Shown piece after piece: positions 24,617-33,726 of a stretch of 64,000 bases of DNA (its first letter is position 1; each line of letters begins with the position of its first letter). Made by a program: the position numbers and the translations under genes. The stretch lies in NCBI RefSeq assembly GCF_000430625.1, contig NZ_AUMJ01000035.1:1-64000 (forward strand), read 5' to 3'. This stretch comes from Aneurinibacillus terranovensis DSM 18919. Its GTDB lineage: Bacteria; Bacillota; Bacilli; Aneurinibacillales; Aneurinibacillaceae. Under the pieces are notes generated by a model. The model was not told the DNA's origin, did not search any database, and saw nothing but the letters and a program-made list of their open reading frames with translations.

Positions 24617-25765
24617 ATGCACATTTCAAAATTTGTGACGCCGGAAATTATCTTTGGAAAAGGAGCATTGAGCCAGGTAGGGGAATGCTGTTTGCGCTTA
24701 GGAGCGAAAAAAGTATTTATTGTCAGTGATCCCGGGGTTATGGAAGCCGGCTGGGTTGACAAAGTGACCTCCGTCTGCCGCTCTTCTCACTTACCTTATG
24801 AAATTTTTTGCGAAATAACACCGAATCCTAAAGACTATGAGATTACAAAAGGAGTGAAAGTCTATCTAGCGTCCGAATGTGATGCCGTGATCGGAGTAGG
24901 TGGCGGCAGTGCGATCGACGCGGCTAAAGCGATTTCCATACTGGCTACCAATGGCGGAAACATTCATGATTATGAAGGCGTCGATAAAATTCAGTATCCT
25001 CTTCCACCGCTCGTTATGCTCCCCACTACAGCAGGGTCGGGAGCAGAAGTTTCACAGTTCTCCGTCATTGTCGATTCCGTACGCCAGGTAAAAATGACGA
25101 TTGTCTCAAAATCACTCGTACCAGATATCGCCATCACCGATCCTTATACTCTAGTGACAAAAAATCGGGAATTAACTGCAGAAACCGGAATGGATGTATT
25201 GACCCATGCGATCGAAGCGTTCGTCAGTTTGGCCGCCACTCCCTTGACGGACGTTCAGGCAAAGAACGCTCTCACCCTGGTCGCGAAATATTTGCGTCCT
25301 TCCACCGCTTCCCATACGAATGAGGAAGCAAAAACAGCAATGGCGATGGCCAGCATACAGGCAGGCCTTGCCTTCTCTAACGCTATTCTCGGTGCCGTTC
25401 ACGCGATGTCGCACGCTGTCGGCGGATATTTAGACATGCCTCATGGTAAATTAAATGCTATTTTATTGCCTTATGTAATGGAATTCAATCTTCTTGCGGC
25501 ACCTGACAAATTCATGGAGATGGCTCAATTAATGGGAATCAACATTGCCGGTTTGACGAGTGCAGAAGCGGGAAGACTCGCCATTCTGCATGTGAAACAA
25601 CTTGCACTGGATATTGAAATTCCACTGTGCCTTTCTGAAATTGGGCTAAAAGAAGAATACATCCCCAGGATGAGTCAGGCGGCCCTAGAAGATGTTTGTA
25701 TTCTTACTAATCCGCGTGATGTGACGGTAAGCGATTTGGATCGAATATTTCGCAAAGCATTGTAG
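24617..25765 (+). CDS. Iron-containing alcohol dehydrogenase, ErcA-like
   Basis: Group III iron-dependent alcohol dehydrogenase, 382 residues. The NAD motif GVGGGSAIDAAKA is at about residue 95, and the metal-binding Asp and His residues lie in METGMD-VLTHAIEAF and in AVHAMSHAVGGYLDMPHG. Its direct neighbours, a soluble histidine kinase ten bases downstream and an NtrC-type regulator, match the setting of ErcA proteins, dehydrogenase-like factors that take part in control of ethanol oxidation in Pseudomonas and relatives. It could thus be an enzyme, a regulatory sensor, or both; the metal ligands appear complete. AAGGAGAGC precedes ATG 24617. Confidence 0.88.
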   Translation: MHISKFVTPEIIFGKGALSQVGECCLRLGAKKVFIVSDPGVMEAGWVDKVTSVCRSSHLPYEIFCEITPNPKDYEITKGVKVYLASECDAVIGVGGGSAIDAAKAISILATNGGNIHDYEGVDKIQYPLPPLVMLPTTAGSGAEVSQFSVIVDSVRQVKMTIVSKSLVPDIAITDPYTLVTKNRELTAETGMDVLTHAIEAFVSLAATPLTDVQAKNALTLVAKYLRPSTASHTNEEAKTAMAMASIQAGLAFSNAILGAVHAMSHAVGGYLDMPHGKLNAILLPYVMEFNLLAAPDKFMEMAQLMGINIAGLTSAEAGRLAILHVKQLALDIEIPLCLSEIGLKEEYIPRMSQAALEDVCILTNPRDVTVSDLDRIFRKAL

Positions 25766-25775
25766 GTGACAGGCC

Positions 25776-27461
25776 ATGATAGAAAATAAAGAAGAAATGA
25801 TACAGCTTCTTACGGGAGTTAAATCCTCCCGGCGCAATTATTACAATGAATTGAAAAAAAATATCCTTGAAATTCAGAAGAAAAATATGCAGCTTGAAAT
25901 TATTAATGAAGTCGTTAAAAGCTTTAACGTTGATATGTCGTTAGATGATATGCTGCAAAACGTTGCTCATAAATTAAGGCGAATTTTATCGTTTACCCGT
26001 CTTTCTTTATCTACGCTGGAAAAAGGCGAACTCGTGATAAGCAATGTCTACCCTCAGAAATTAACCGCCCTGCCGCCCGGAACCGTGCTTGAAAAAGAAA
26101 ATTCGCTTTATTGGAAAGCCATTCAAGGAAAAAAAGCGGTAATTTATCATATTTCGACTACCCCGGAAACGGACAGCATGTACACGGAAGAGAAGGTACT
26201 GCGGAATTTTTCTATCTCGCAGCTCCTGCTCATCCCACTCTTTAGTAAGCGACAGGCAATTGGTGTAGTAAGCCTGGGATGCAGCATTCCGTTTACGTAT
26301 GACGAGTCTGACTTAGCTTTTCTTCAACAATTAGCCGATCAGCTGGCTGTCTGTATTGAAAACGCCCGTTTATATAATGAAGTGCTCCAGGGGAAAAAAG
26401 AGTGGGAAAAAACATTTAGCGCCGTCACCGATCTACTCCTGTATATAGACATGGACTATACCATTCTGCGTTTTAACCAGGCTGTGAGCACATTCTTGCG
26501 TATACCGGAGGAAGACATCTACGGGCAAAAATATTATAAACTGTTGTATGGCAGCGATTTCTCCTACCCTATCTGTCCGTTGACGGAAAGCTACCAATCA
26601 CAACAAACCGTTTACTGCCAGTTAACTCTTGTGGGGAACCGGATATGCGATATATTTGTCTACCCTGTGCTTGACGAAGAAAACCGGATGTATGGAGCCA
26701 TTCTGTACATTAAGGACGTTACAAAAAAGTTACATATTGAAGCCCAGCTTATTCAATCTGGAAAACTGGCGGCCATTGGTGAGATGGCAGCAGGTATAGC
26801 CCATGAATTAAACAATCCGTTAACGGCCATTCTCGGCAATACCCAGCTTCTTCTGAGGGATAAGGAAACGAATAGCCCTGAACAGCAGTTGCTGCACAGT
26901 ATATTCAACTGCGGAAAGCGATGCAAAAGCATCATCCAGAATCTCCTCACTTTTTCACGGCAGGATGATTATTTATTTCATGAATGTTCCCTTAACCTAG
27001 CTGTTGAGCAAGTGCTAAGCCTGGTAAGTTATCAAATTGAAAAAAATAATATTCGGATTATTACCGAATTCGAGCCTGACTTACATTCAATTGAAGGAAA
27101 CCAACAGCAAATTGAACAAATCATTCTTAATCTCCTGTTAAACGCGAAAGATGCGCTTAGTGAAACGAGGGAGGAAAATAAAATCATTGTCATCCGAACC
27201 GGCAATAAAAAAACTGAGCAGGGAGATCTGGTTTTTTTACAAGTGCAGGATAACGGCTGCGGGATAAAAGAAAGAGAGATGGGTGAAATTTTTCATCCTT
27301 TTTTTACCACGAAGGAACTACAAAAAGGAACAGGGCTCGGTTTATCTGTGAGTCTGGGGATCGCAAAATCACACGGAGGAACGATTGAAGTCGAAAGCAA
27401 AGCGGGGAATGGGAGCACGTTTACTCTCCTCCTCCCCATCTCCGGTAAAGAAGACGCGTAG
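25776..27461 (+). CDS. GAF-PAS sensor histidine kinase
   Basis: Cytoplasmic sensor kinase of 561 residues with no membrane segment. An N-terminal coiled coil (residues 1-45) leads into a GAF domain (about 50-205, ending QLADQLAVCIENARLYNEV), a PAS domain (about 215-330, with GAILYIKDVTKK), the H-box HELNNPLTAILGNTQLLL, and an HATPase with NLLLNAKDAL, DNGCGI and GTGLGLS. The NtrB-like H-box and the NtrC-type gene 41 bases downstream make them a pair. Starts ten bases after the dehydrogenase gene, so all three are one operon. The signal may be alcohol- or redox-related, inferred from context. Confidence 0.92.
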   Translation: MIENKEEMIQLLTGVKSSRRNYYNELKKNILEIQKKNMQLEIINEVVKSFNVDMSLDDMLQNVAHKLRRILSFTRLSLSTLEKGELVISNVYPQKLTALPPGTVLEKENSLYWKAIQGKKAVIYHISTTPETDSMYTEEKVLRNFSISQLLLIPLFSKRQAIGVVSLGCSIPFTYDESDLAFLQQLADQLAVCIENARLYNEVLQGKKEWEKTFSAVTDLLLYIDMDYTILRFNQAVSTFLRIPEEDIYGQKYYKLLYGSDFSYPICPLTESYQSQQTVYCQLTLVGNRICDIFVYPVLDEENRMYGAILYIKDVTKKLHIEAQLIQSGKLAAIGEMAAGIAHELNNPLTAILGNTQLLLRDKETNSPEQQLLHSIFNCGKRCKSIIQNLLTFSRQDDYLFHECSLNLAVEQVLSLVSYQIEKNNIRIITEFEPDLHSIEGNQQQIEQIILNLLLNAKDALSETREENKIIVIRTGNKKTEQGDLVFLQVQDNGCGIKEREMGEIFHPFFTTKELQKGTGLGLSVSLGIAKSHGGTIEVESKAGNGSTFTLLLPISGKEDA

Positions 27462-27502
27462 CCTGACCTGCTAAAAATGACGAGTAGAAAAGAGGGGTTC
27501 AA

Positions 27503-28972
27503 TTGGCACGTATTTTAATCGTCGATGATGATAACGAAGTGCAAAACTTTTTTTCCTATCTGTTAAGCCGCAAAAAAGACTTCCACATTTTCTTTGCTTC
27601 CACTGGGGAGGAGGTACACACTTCAATAGCCAGTGAATCATATCAGTTGGCCATCGTAGATTTAAAGTTGCCCGATACGAATGGAATTGAGATTCTTAAG
27701 ATTTTAAAACAAAAAAACCCGGCTTGCAAAGTTATCATCATGACAGGGTACAGCACGGTAAAATCGGCTTTAGACGCCATTCGGCTTGGCGCCGACGACT
27801 ATATTGAAAAACCCTTTGACGACATTGGAGAACTCGAAAAAACCATTGATAAAATGCTGGCGCCGGAAATAAATTCCGAGCAGGATGAGCCTGTTGATTT
27901 AGCCGAACAAACGGGTTTTGTTATCGGAACAAGCATCGGGATGCGTAATCTTTTTACCCTTGCCTATAAAATAGCCAGAAAAAATGTGAACGTTCTGATT
28001 GAAGGAGAGACCGGTACCGGAAAAGAAGTCCTTGCCCGTTTTATACATCAAGCCAGCCTTCGCCTTAATCATCCTTTTATTGGTGTCAACTGCGGGGCAC
28101 TGACGGAAACCTTATTAGAGAGCGAGTTGTTCGGGCATGAGAAAGGAGCCTTCACAGGGGCCACGCAGCTTCGGAAAGGGCTGTTTGAAATTGCAAGCAA
28201 AGGAACGCTGTTTCTTGATGAGATCGGTGATGCCTCCCCTTCCATTCAGGTAAAATTATTACGTGTTCTGGAAACGCGGGAATTTATGCGTGTTGGCAGC
28301 GAAAAGCATATCCACACCGATGCTCGCATTATTGCAGCATCCCATATAAATTTAAGCGAAGCAGTAAGGCTTGGAAAATTCCGTGAAGATTTATTATACC
28401 GGTTGGATGTGGTGAAGCTGCACATCCCGCCCCTCCGCCAACGAAAAGAGGATATCCCTTATCTAATCAACCATTTTTTAAAACGACATACAGGGAATGA
28501 GCTTACCTTTTCCCAGGATGCAATGGAGGCGATGCAGCGCTACGAGTGGCCGGGCAACGTACGCGAACTATCGAACGTGATTACCCGGGCAATTACATTG
28601 GCAGACGGAGAAACAAAAATCATCACAGCGGACTATTTGCCACTTTCGCTTACAAAATCAGACGCTCTTCCTCACCGTTCAAGTAACGCGCAAAACAGCG
28701 AAAAAATTGAATTGCAGAGTTCTCCCCATCTCGATCAATTTCTTGACGACTGGAAAGAAAATATTATCTTTCAGTGGAACAGCAAGCATATTATCGATTA
28801 TCCAACCATTGTGGAACAAACCAGTAAACTGGAACAGGTTGTACACGATGCTTTTGTCAAAAAGGCACTTCGCGAAACGTTCGGCAATCGCCAGGAAGCT
28901 TCCCGAATGCTCAATATCAGTCCCCGCACTCTTCGCTACCTGCTAAATGAAAAGGGCAAAGGTCATACGTAA
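27503..28972 (+). CDS. NtrC-family sigma-54 response regulator
   Basis: A 489-residue regulator with three parts. Residues 1-120 form the receiver (VDDDNEV acidic pocket, phospho-Asp in [22 protein letters not shown]). Residues 145-370 are the AAA+ domain with GETGTGKE, the sigma-54 loop GAFTGA and the [10 protein letters not shown] Walker B. The C-terminus carries a Fis-type helix-turn-helix ([20 protein letters not shown]). It starts at TTG 27503 with AGAGGGG in front. It should activate a sigma-54 promoter after phosphorylation by the adjacent kinase; the target is not visible in this window. Confidence 0.93.
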   Translation: MARILIVDDDNEVQNFFSYLLSRKKDFHIFFASTGEEVHTSIASESYQLAIVDLKLPDTNGIEILKILKQKNPACKVIIMTGYSTVKSALDAIRLGADDYIEKPFDDIGELEKTIDKMLAPEINSEQDEPVDLAEQTGFVIGTSIGMRNLFTLAYKIARKNVNVLIEGETGTGKEVLARFIHQASLRLNHPFIGVNCGALTETLLESELFGHEKGAFTGATQLRKGLFEIASKGTLFLDEIGDASPSIQVKLLRVLETREFMRVGSEKHIHTDARIIAASHINLSEAVRLGKFREDLLYRLDVVKLHIPPLRQRKEDIPYLINHFLKRHTGNELTFSQDAMEAMQRYEWPGNVRELSNVITRAITLADGETKIITADYLPLSLTKSDALPHRSSNAQNSEKIELQSSPHLDQFLDDWKENIIFQWNSKHIIDYPTIVEQTSKLEQVVHDAFVKKALRETFGNRQEASRMLNISPRTLRYLLNEKGKGHT

Positions 28973-29004
28973 CCGCCTAACCTCTATACAAAACAGGCTT
29001 ACGC

Positions 29005-29036
29005 TAAAAAAAGGGGTATTTTTGTCCCCATTTTTT
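29005..29036 (+). terminator. Terminator of the iron-ADH/two-component operon
   Basis: AAAAAAGGGG pairs with CCCCATTTTTT-type sequence (29005-29014 with 29026-29036), with a T-run on the plus strand. Confidence 0.75.
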
Positions 29037-29176
29037 GCATAATCGGGCGCGGATCTTTTTGCTTAGCTTTTTGTTCCACGTGCCACCCCGTTTGTCTCCC
29101 GACGAAAAATTGCCCACATAATTTTAGCAAGCTGTGCAAACCCTTTTACTAAGATTAATGTTTAGCAGGTGATGAG

Positions 29177-29737
29177 ATGGAAAATACAAATACTGAGCGT
29201 TTACATACTCTTTTACAGGAACTTCAGCAGTCTCTTCAATCCTTGACTCCCGCAGAAATGAACGCAAATAACCAGGCTGTTTTTCAAACCTTTCCGGCGC
29301 TTCAACAGGCCATCGGGCCTTTAACCGTTGAAGTGAACCAGATGCAGTCGAACGGAAATCTAACGAGTGAACAGGTGGATCAGGCTAGACAAAACATAAC
29401 GACTATACGAACAGCGATTCAAACGATCACCGGACAAATCGAACAAGCTGAGGGTGCCGTTGTTACCAATTATCGTTCTGCTCTGGGCCCGCACAAGGAA
29501 CAGTTTGAGTCTGTTTCAGATTCCGAACAACAAACGATGAATGCGGGCGCTTACTATTCCGTGCAAGCGTATAGAGAATATGAAAACATCATCCAATTGC
29601 TCCATGAAATCAACGCCGAATTGATGGATATGAGCCAGAGTTTAGAACATCAACTGCTTGATGAACAGCCTGACCCGCCGGTCATTCTTGATCAAAATTT
29701 TGAAAGCGACCCGGCTCCGTCCCGCCTGTCGCCCTGA
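29177..29737 (+). CDS. Helical hypothetical protein
   Basis: A 186-residue acidic, Gln-rich protein with no signal peptide or membrane segment. Long helical stretches (LHTLLQELQQSLQSL, then VDQARQNITTIRTAIQTITGQIEQ and IIQLLHEINAELMDMSQSLEHQL) suggest a coiled-coil bundle. The C-terminal ~25 residues are Pro/Asp-rich, and the last ~95 bases overlap the 3' part of the truncated epimerase reading frame on the other strand. GGTGATGAG precedes ATG 29177. I do not recognise the family; it could be a structural or spore-related protein. Confidence 0.65.
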   Translation: MENTNTERLHTLLQELQQSLQSLTPAEMNANNQAVFQTFPALQQAIGPLTVEVNQMQSNGNLTSEQVDQARQNITTIRTAIQTITGQIEQAEGAVVTNYRSALGPHKEQFESVSDSEQQTMNAGAYYSVQAYREYENIIQLLHEINAELMDMSQSLEHQLLDEQPDPPVILDQNFESDPAPSRLSP

Positions 29738-29744
29738 TTCGCCT

Positions 29745-30133
29745 GACTCAACAACCTCTTGTTCTGCATTATTTCCGTAGGCGCACTCAGAACTGAAATT
29801 AACGACACGTTTCACGTTCGATAACCGGCAGGCTTCAAATACATGAGTGGTTCCTACCGCATTCGTCATAACAGTCTGGTAAGGAATCTCCCGGGAAAAA
29901 TACGGATGTGAAATAGCAGCCGTATGAATCACAGTATGAATTTGATTTTTGCGGATCGTCTCTACTAGAAGCGGTAAATCTGCTAAATCCCCCTGGACAT
30001 ACGATACTCTCTCATTTTCATTATTATTTCCTGTCCGCCTATCGTAGCTCACCACGGTGTGGCCTTCACTGCTAAGTATTCTCACAAGCGTGCGACCAAG
30101 AAATCCCATACCGCCTGTTACCAGAACCCTCAT
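29745..30133 (-). pseudogene. NAD-dependent sugar epimerase/dehydratase, N-terminal fragment
   Basis: The first ~125 residues are the Rossmann half of an extended short-chain dehydrogenase: GGMGFLGRTL for the cofactor, VQGDLAD, VIHTAAISHP, and the catalytic Ser strand VVNFSSECAYG. The YxxxK active-site stretch and the whole substrate half (about 180 residues) are missing. The frame runs on to 29642 as unrelated sequence antisense to the neighbouring gene. It starts at 30133 in an ATGA overlap with the agmatinase stop, so the pair was once an operon. Confidence 0.78.
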
Positions 30134-31047
30134 TGTTGTCCACCATCCCTTTTTGCTACCGCAAGGAGGCTGAGAAATTCAAATACAACGGTTGCGGCAG
30201 TAAGAGCGGTAACTTCCGATGGATCAAGGGCTGGAAGAACCTCCACAAGATCAAAGCCAACGAACTGCAAACCGGCAAGTTTCCGTAGCATATATTGCGC
30301 TTCCGTGCTGGAAAAACCGGCAATTTCAGGCGTGCCGGTTCCCGGGGCGTATACCGGGTCAAGAAAATCAATATCGAATGTAAGGAAAACTTTCGACTGT
30401 CCAACACGCTGACAGACCTGCTGCATGGTTTCCGGCAACCCAATTTCCCTTACCTCGTCTGCTGTAATAACCTGCAGACCCAGTGTGCGCGCCTCCTCAA
30501 TATCGTCCGGATGATACACGGTTCCCCTCATCCCAATCTGAATGGAACGGTACGGATCGATCAGCCCTTCTTCAATAGCCCGCCGGAACGGAGTACCGTG
30601 CGTGTATTTTTCACCCCAGTACTCATCCCATGTGTCTCCATGCGCATCAAAATGAATGAGTGACAGAGGACCGTGAACAGCAGAAATAGCCCTTAACTCC
30701 GGCAAGGAAACAGAATGGTCACCTCCCAGCACAATAGGAACGGTTCCCTTCTCAGCCCACGCTTTAACATGTTCCGTTATGTTTAAATGACTGCTCTTGG
30801 TATTACCGGGAATAATCATAATATCTCCACCGTCTACCCCGTTCAGGTAATCAACTGGTCGAATATGGTGAAAAACATTTGCCGGACGAAGCAGGGCAGA
30901 CGTTCTGCGAATCGCTTCCGGGCCGAATCTCGCTCCGGAACGGTAGCTTGCTGCCGTATCAAACGGGGCCCCAAGGATAACAAACGTTAATCTAATGTCT
31001 AATTCGAAACAAACGAATGTGATTAATTGAATATATGCGATACCGCA
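30130..31047 (-). pseudogene. speB: Agmatinase/arginase-family ureohydrolase lacking a start codon
   Basis: Ureohydrolase of the agmatinase type, which cuts agmatine to putrescine and urea using two Mn ions. The metal ligands are visible in GGDHSVSL, FDAHGDTWD and FDIDFLDPV. The N-terminal family sequence (FVILGAPFDTAASYRSGARFG and beyond) is read in the same frame back to 31047, but no ATG, GTG or TTG occurs before a stop there, so the first ~30 residues and the start are lost. The first usable Met (30819) would omit essential fold and is unlikely to make an active enzyme. The 3' end overlaps the epimerase start. Confidence 0.72.
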
Positions 31048-31187
31048 TCAGTTGATGTAATTTTGCATCAGGTTAAATCAAAAAATAGCCCGAAATCACT
31101 ATAAACAGTGGCGCGGACTATTTCGATTCATTTGTATTTTGCCAAAGAAGGTCTCGAAATTTCTAACCAAGACTTACGTCAGCCTAA
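31048..31187. other. Short intergenic stretch
   Basis: No gene. It is likely that part of the agmatinase 5' end has been deleted here. GAAATA-rich sequence without a clear terminator. Confidence 0.35.
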
Positions 31188-31475
31188 TTACCTTTTCGCT
31201 CGTACTGCGTAGGCGTCATGAATATTTCCAAATACGGTAAACGCGGCTCCACAGTTGAGGCATTCAGGCTTTTCATCTATTTTAGCTCCACAAAATGGGC
31301 ATATATATATTAGTAAAACTCTCATCGGCTGTATTTCTCTATGCTGAGCACATAGATTGGGCTCATCACTTCCGCCTTGGAATTCCTCTCCGCACACTTC
31401 ACATATGCCATACAGTTTAGGTGATTGATATCCGCGCTCTGTTGTTCTCGCAGGAACATAGCGGACTACATCCAT
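31188..31475 (-). CDS. Zinc-ribbon hypothetical protein
   Basis: A 95-residue protein with two probable metal sites. CEVCGEEF with LCAQH makes one, and CPFCGAKI with CLNCGAAF makes a classical zinc ribbon. The basic C-terminus is short. No catalytic domain is present. AAAGGTTTGA lies before ATG 31475. It is a lone gene of unknown function; such ribbons often bind nucleic acid or a protein partner. Confidence 0.68.
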   Translation of the reverse strand: MDVVRYVPARTTERGYQSPKLYGICEVCGEEFQGGSDEPNLCAQHREIQPMRVLLIYICPFCGAKIDEKPECLNCGAAFTVFGNIHDAYAVRAKR

Positions 31476-31600
31476 TTTTTATCAAACCTTTCGCTTATTT
31501 ATACTCTTATTATACTTGGATGAAAAAGTAAATTGTATCGGCAATCGTCGAATTTTGTCCACACGCGGGATGAAAACGAAAATCCGATCGGAAGAAAAAC

Positions 31601-31632
31601 AATAAAAGAGCCCCTAGAGGAGCTCTTTTATT
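31601..31632. terminator. Bidirectional terminator
   Basis: AATAAAAGAGC (31601-31611) pairs with GCTCTTTTATT (31622-31632). On the minus strand it directly follows the stop of the SpoVIF-like gene. Confidence 0.85.
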
Positions 31633-31640
31633 ATTTACTC

Positions 31641-31910
31641 TTACAATTTATTTTGCAACAATTTGGTTAGCGATTTTAAATTGCTTCCCTGAATGTTGTA
31701 TTTCTTTATATAGTAAAAAATGCGATCTTCTTTTTCCTTGTCAATGGATATATTCGCAATGGCACCTAATTGGCGAATTAACTGACGAACTTTCTGCTCG
31801 TCATTCAAATCGCCCTGTTTTAGTGTCCCGGCCAGACGTTCGAGTTTAGACGGATCTACATTTTTGTCCTGCAATTTATCAATAATTTTTTTTGGGATTT
31901 TATTATCCAT
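31641..31910 (-). CDS. SpoVIF-like stage VI sporulation protein
   Basis: An 89-residue protein that resembles the SpoVIF (YjcC) family, which is made in the mother cell late in sporulation and is needed for proper spore coat assembly. The family traits are an N-terminal MDNK start, then ... DEQKVRQLIRQLGAIAN and the conserved KEKEDRIFYYI, followed by a short helical tail. The start at 31910 is chosen because GGGGGGTGA is placed before it; the frame begins three codons earlier with GTG. It is slightly basic and soluble. A cluster of other spore-type genes lies just beyond. Confidence 0.72.
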   Translation of the reverse strand: MDNKIPKKIIDKLQDKNVDPSKLERLAGTLKQGDLNDEQKVRQLIRQLGAIANISIDKEKEDRIFYYIKKYNIQGSNLKSLTKLLQNKL

Positions 31911-32090
31911 TCCTGTCACCCCCCATCATGCAGTCGGTCATCTCTCTGCTGTCCTCCTCTTCACTTATATGTTGACATAGTATGTAAAAGGATAAGATCT
32001 TGTATAGGCGGCTGCCGTAATCCCTACAAATAAGGCGGGGAAGTACGGACACCGCCGCTTCCCCTTTGCACCTTCATCCTCCGCTATCTA

Positions 32091-32213
32091 TTAAACGCCT
32101 CCTCCTGCCGCAAAACCATAGCAGGAACATGCAATGACTGCGATTAAAATGAAGAGTACCAGAATGACCCCGATTTCATTTCCCGGACCAAAAAAACTTC
32201 CAAAGCCTGACAT
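32091..32213 (-). CDS. YjcZ-family sporulation protein, 40 residues
   Basis: MSGFGSFFGPGNEIGVILVL followed by FILIAVIACSCYGFAAGGG: a Gly-rich head and one hydrophobic segment, exactly the YjcZ/YhfT-type small sporulation protein pattern of bacilli. GAAAGGAGG lies in front of ATG 32213. The proteins are thought to lie in the spore membrane or coat; role unknown. Too short for usual gene cut-offs. Confidence 0.85.
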   Translation of the reverse strand: MSGFGSFFGPGNEIGVILVLFILIAVIACSCYGFAAGGGV

Positions 32214-32438
32214 GTATAACGCCTCCTTTCTCTTGTTCCTTAGTATGGTATGCTGCCCCACTCTTTTCTGTATGGGCTACAGCCTGATTATAGTGATATA
32301 TACAATCTCGTGCCTAAGCGATCCCGGCTGAAACAGCGTGAAGTTATAAAATTAGGTGAACCAACCATATCGGGAGTTTCTCTTGACCCATATACTGTAT
32401 AGCAAGCTGAAAAAAGCTTAGGGAAAGGAGGATAAAAA

Positions 32439-32765
32439 ATGAATACTAATCTAATGCAATCTGCCCAAAAGAATATTGGCAACTGGATGTTAATCAACAC
32501 CAAATCCGGTACGTACCACGGTAAAATTGAAAGTGTTGATGGTCAGGGAATAACCGTTTTATTGCCCTCTCACTACAGCCCTTCAGGACCTATCAAGGTG
32601 ATTGAGAAAAGCGTAAAATCACAAGAAAACCTTACGGCCGCACAATATTACTACGGATATCCCTATAGATATCCATACTACGGTGGTGGGTATTATCCCG
32701 GCTACGCCAGATGGTGGTTACCCTTCTGGTGGCTCCTCGCACTCGGACTGCTCCTCTGGTGGTAA
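32439..32765 (+). CDS. Small protein with Lsm-like head and Tyr/Trp-rich tail
   Basis: A 108-residue protein in two parts. Residues 1-60 read like a small Sm/Lsm beta-barrel (NIGNWMLINTKSGTYHGKIESVDGQGITVLL). Residues 68-95 are rich in Tyr, Pro and Gly (AAQYYYGYPYRYPYYGGGYYPGY), and the end (ARWWLPFWWLLALGLLLWW) is a Trp-rich membrane segment. Proteins of this build are found in spore-formers and are thought to be spore coat or spore membrane parts; the Tyr-rich strip could be crosslinked. GGAAAGGAGG precedes ATG 32439. Named by features only. Confidence 0.75.
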   Translation: MNTNLMQSAQKNIGNWMLINTKSGTYHGKIESVDGQGITVLLPSHYSPSGPIKVIEKSVKSQENLTAAQYYYGYPYRYPYYGGGYYPGYARWWLPFWWLLALGLLLWW

Positions 32766-32796
32766 CCTATCATAGTACCGGAACCGCAGTCTTATC

Positions 32797-32829
32797 CCCA
32801 TGGATTTCACAAGTCCATGGGTTTTTCTT
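32797..32829 (+). terminator. Terminator after the Tyr/Trp-rich protein gene
   Basis: CCCATGGA (32797-32804) pairs with TCCATGGG (32814-32821), followed by TTTTTCTTT. Confidence 0.87.
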
Positions 32830-32864
32830 TCATTCGCGGAATGACATAGGAAGGAGGCTGTAGC

Positions 32865-33290
32865 ATGCGTCTTATTGCTTCGAAATATACTGAAAATGAT
32901 TTTCCTTATATCCTCCGTTTAACCCAGAATGAAATCGGGGCCTATTTTTCAAGGAGAATCTACGATCAGGAAGTCAGACATAAAATCAAAATCAATCAAA
33001 CCTATATGATTTATAATGGTACTGAACGAATCGGATTTGTCTCCTTTCGCCCCCGTAACGATTTTCTGTATATTGATTCACTTGCCCTTGATCCCGCCAT
33101 GCAGAACAAAGGAATCAGCGGAAAAATTTTTAAATGGCTGCAGAAGAAAGTGCAGGAAAACAACCTCAATGGTCTCACCCTTCATGTTTACAAAACAAAT
33201 AAGCAAGCGATTAGGGCTTATCATAAAAACGGATTTTCAATTGTCGGTGAGGTCCCCAGCCATTATGCTATGAAGAAAACGATTAAATAA
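32865..33290 (+). CDS. GNAT-family N-acetyltransferase
   Basis: A 141-residue acetyltransferase of the GNAT fold. The acetyl-CoA binding region is visible as YIDSLALDPAMQNKGISGKI, and the C-terminal YHKNGFSIVGEVPSHYAMKK strand and helix is standard. It transfers acetyl groups to an amine; substrate unknown. GAAGGAGG precedes ATG 32865. Single gene between two terminators in the spore-gene cluster. Confidence 0.86.
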   Translation: MRLIASKYTENDFPYILRLTQNEIGAYFSRRIYDQEVRHKIKINQTYMIYNGTERIGFVSFRPRNDFLYIDSLALDPAMQNKGISGKIFKWLQKKVQENNLNGLTLHVYKTNKQAIRAYHKNGFSIVGEVPSHYAMKKTIK

Positions 33291-33311
33291 ATAAGCAGCA
33301 GAAGAAACCAA

Positions 33312-33348
33312 GAAAAAAGACGACCCATTGTATAAGCCGTCTTTTTTC
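33312..33348. terminator. Bidirectional terminator
   Basis: GAAAAAAGACG (33312-33322) pairs with CGTCTTTTTTC (33338-33348). It separates the acetyltransferase from the convergent small gene at 33395. Confidence 0.85.
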
Positions 33349-33394
33349 TTTACGATAAATATTTGAAAAATGTAGAGGTAGATACTGGTGATCT

Positions 33395-33499
33395 CTATGA
33401 ATGAAAGAACGCACTAAAAGCAAAAACGAGAATTAAAATAATCAGTACCGCTACGACAATATTCTGTACGGTCAGTTCTTCAAAAAAATTAAACCCCAT
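33395..33499 (-). CDS. 34-residue hydrophobic small protein, spore type
   Basis: MGFNFFEELTVQNIVVAVLI followed by ILVFAFSAFFHS: a short amphipathic head and one membrane segment. AGGAGAAAATGAGGT precedes ATG 33499. It resembles the YjcZ-type micro-membrane proteins of spore-formers in size and build, but without the Gly-rich motif, so it is called by features only. Confidence 0.65.
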   Translation of the reverse strand: MGFNFFEELTVQNIVVAVLIILILVFAFSAFFHS

Positions 33500-33726
33500 A
33501 CCTCATTTTCTCCTCTCTCATCTGCTAAAACAAAATATGCGAATCTCAGCGAAAGTGTATAGTCACCCGCCCTGTCTGGGTGAAAGTCTGCTCCATCTAT
33601 CCGCACGTATCCCCTTACAACAGAGTTATTTATCATTTTTGCTGCGGAAATCCGCTTCTGTTACCTCTCGAATCTCCGTTTCTTTTCATATGCTGTAAGT
33701 AACATTTATAGAAAGGAGACTGGTGC
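33500..33726. promoter_or_regulatory. Divergent region, small gene and S8 protease promoters
   Basis: No gene. AAGGAGAC lies directly before the protease start. No operator identified. Confidence 0.35.
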
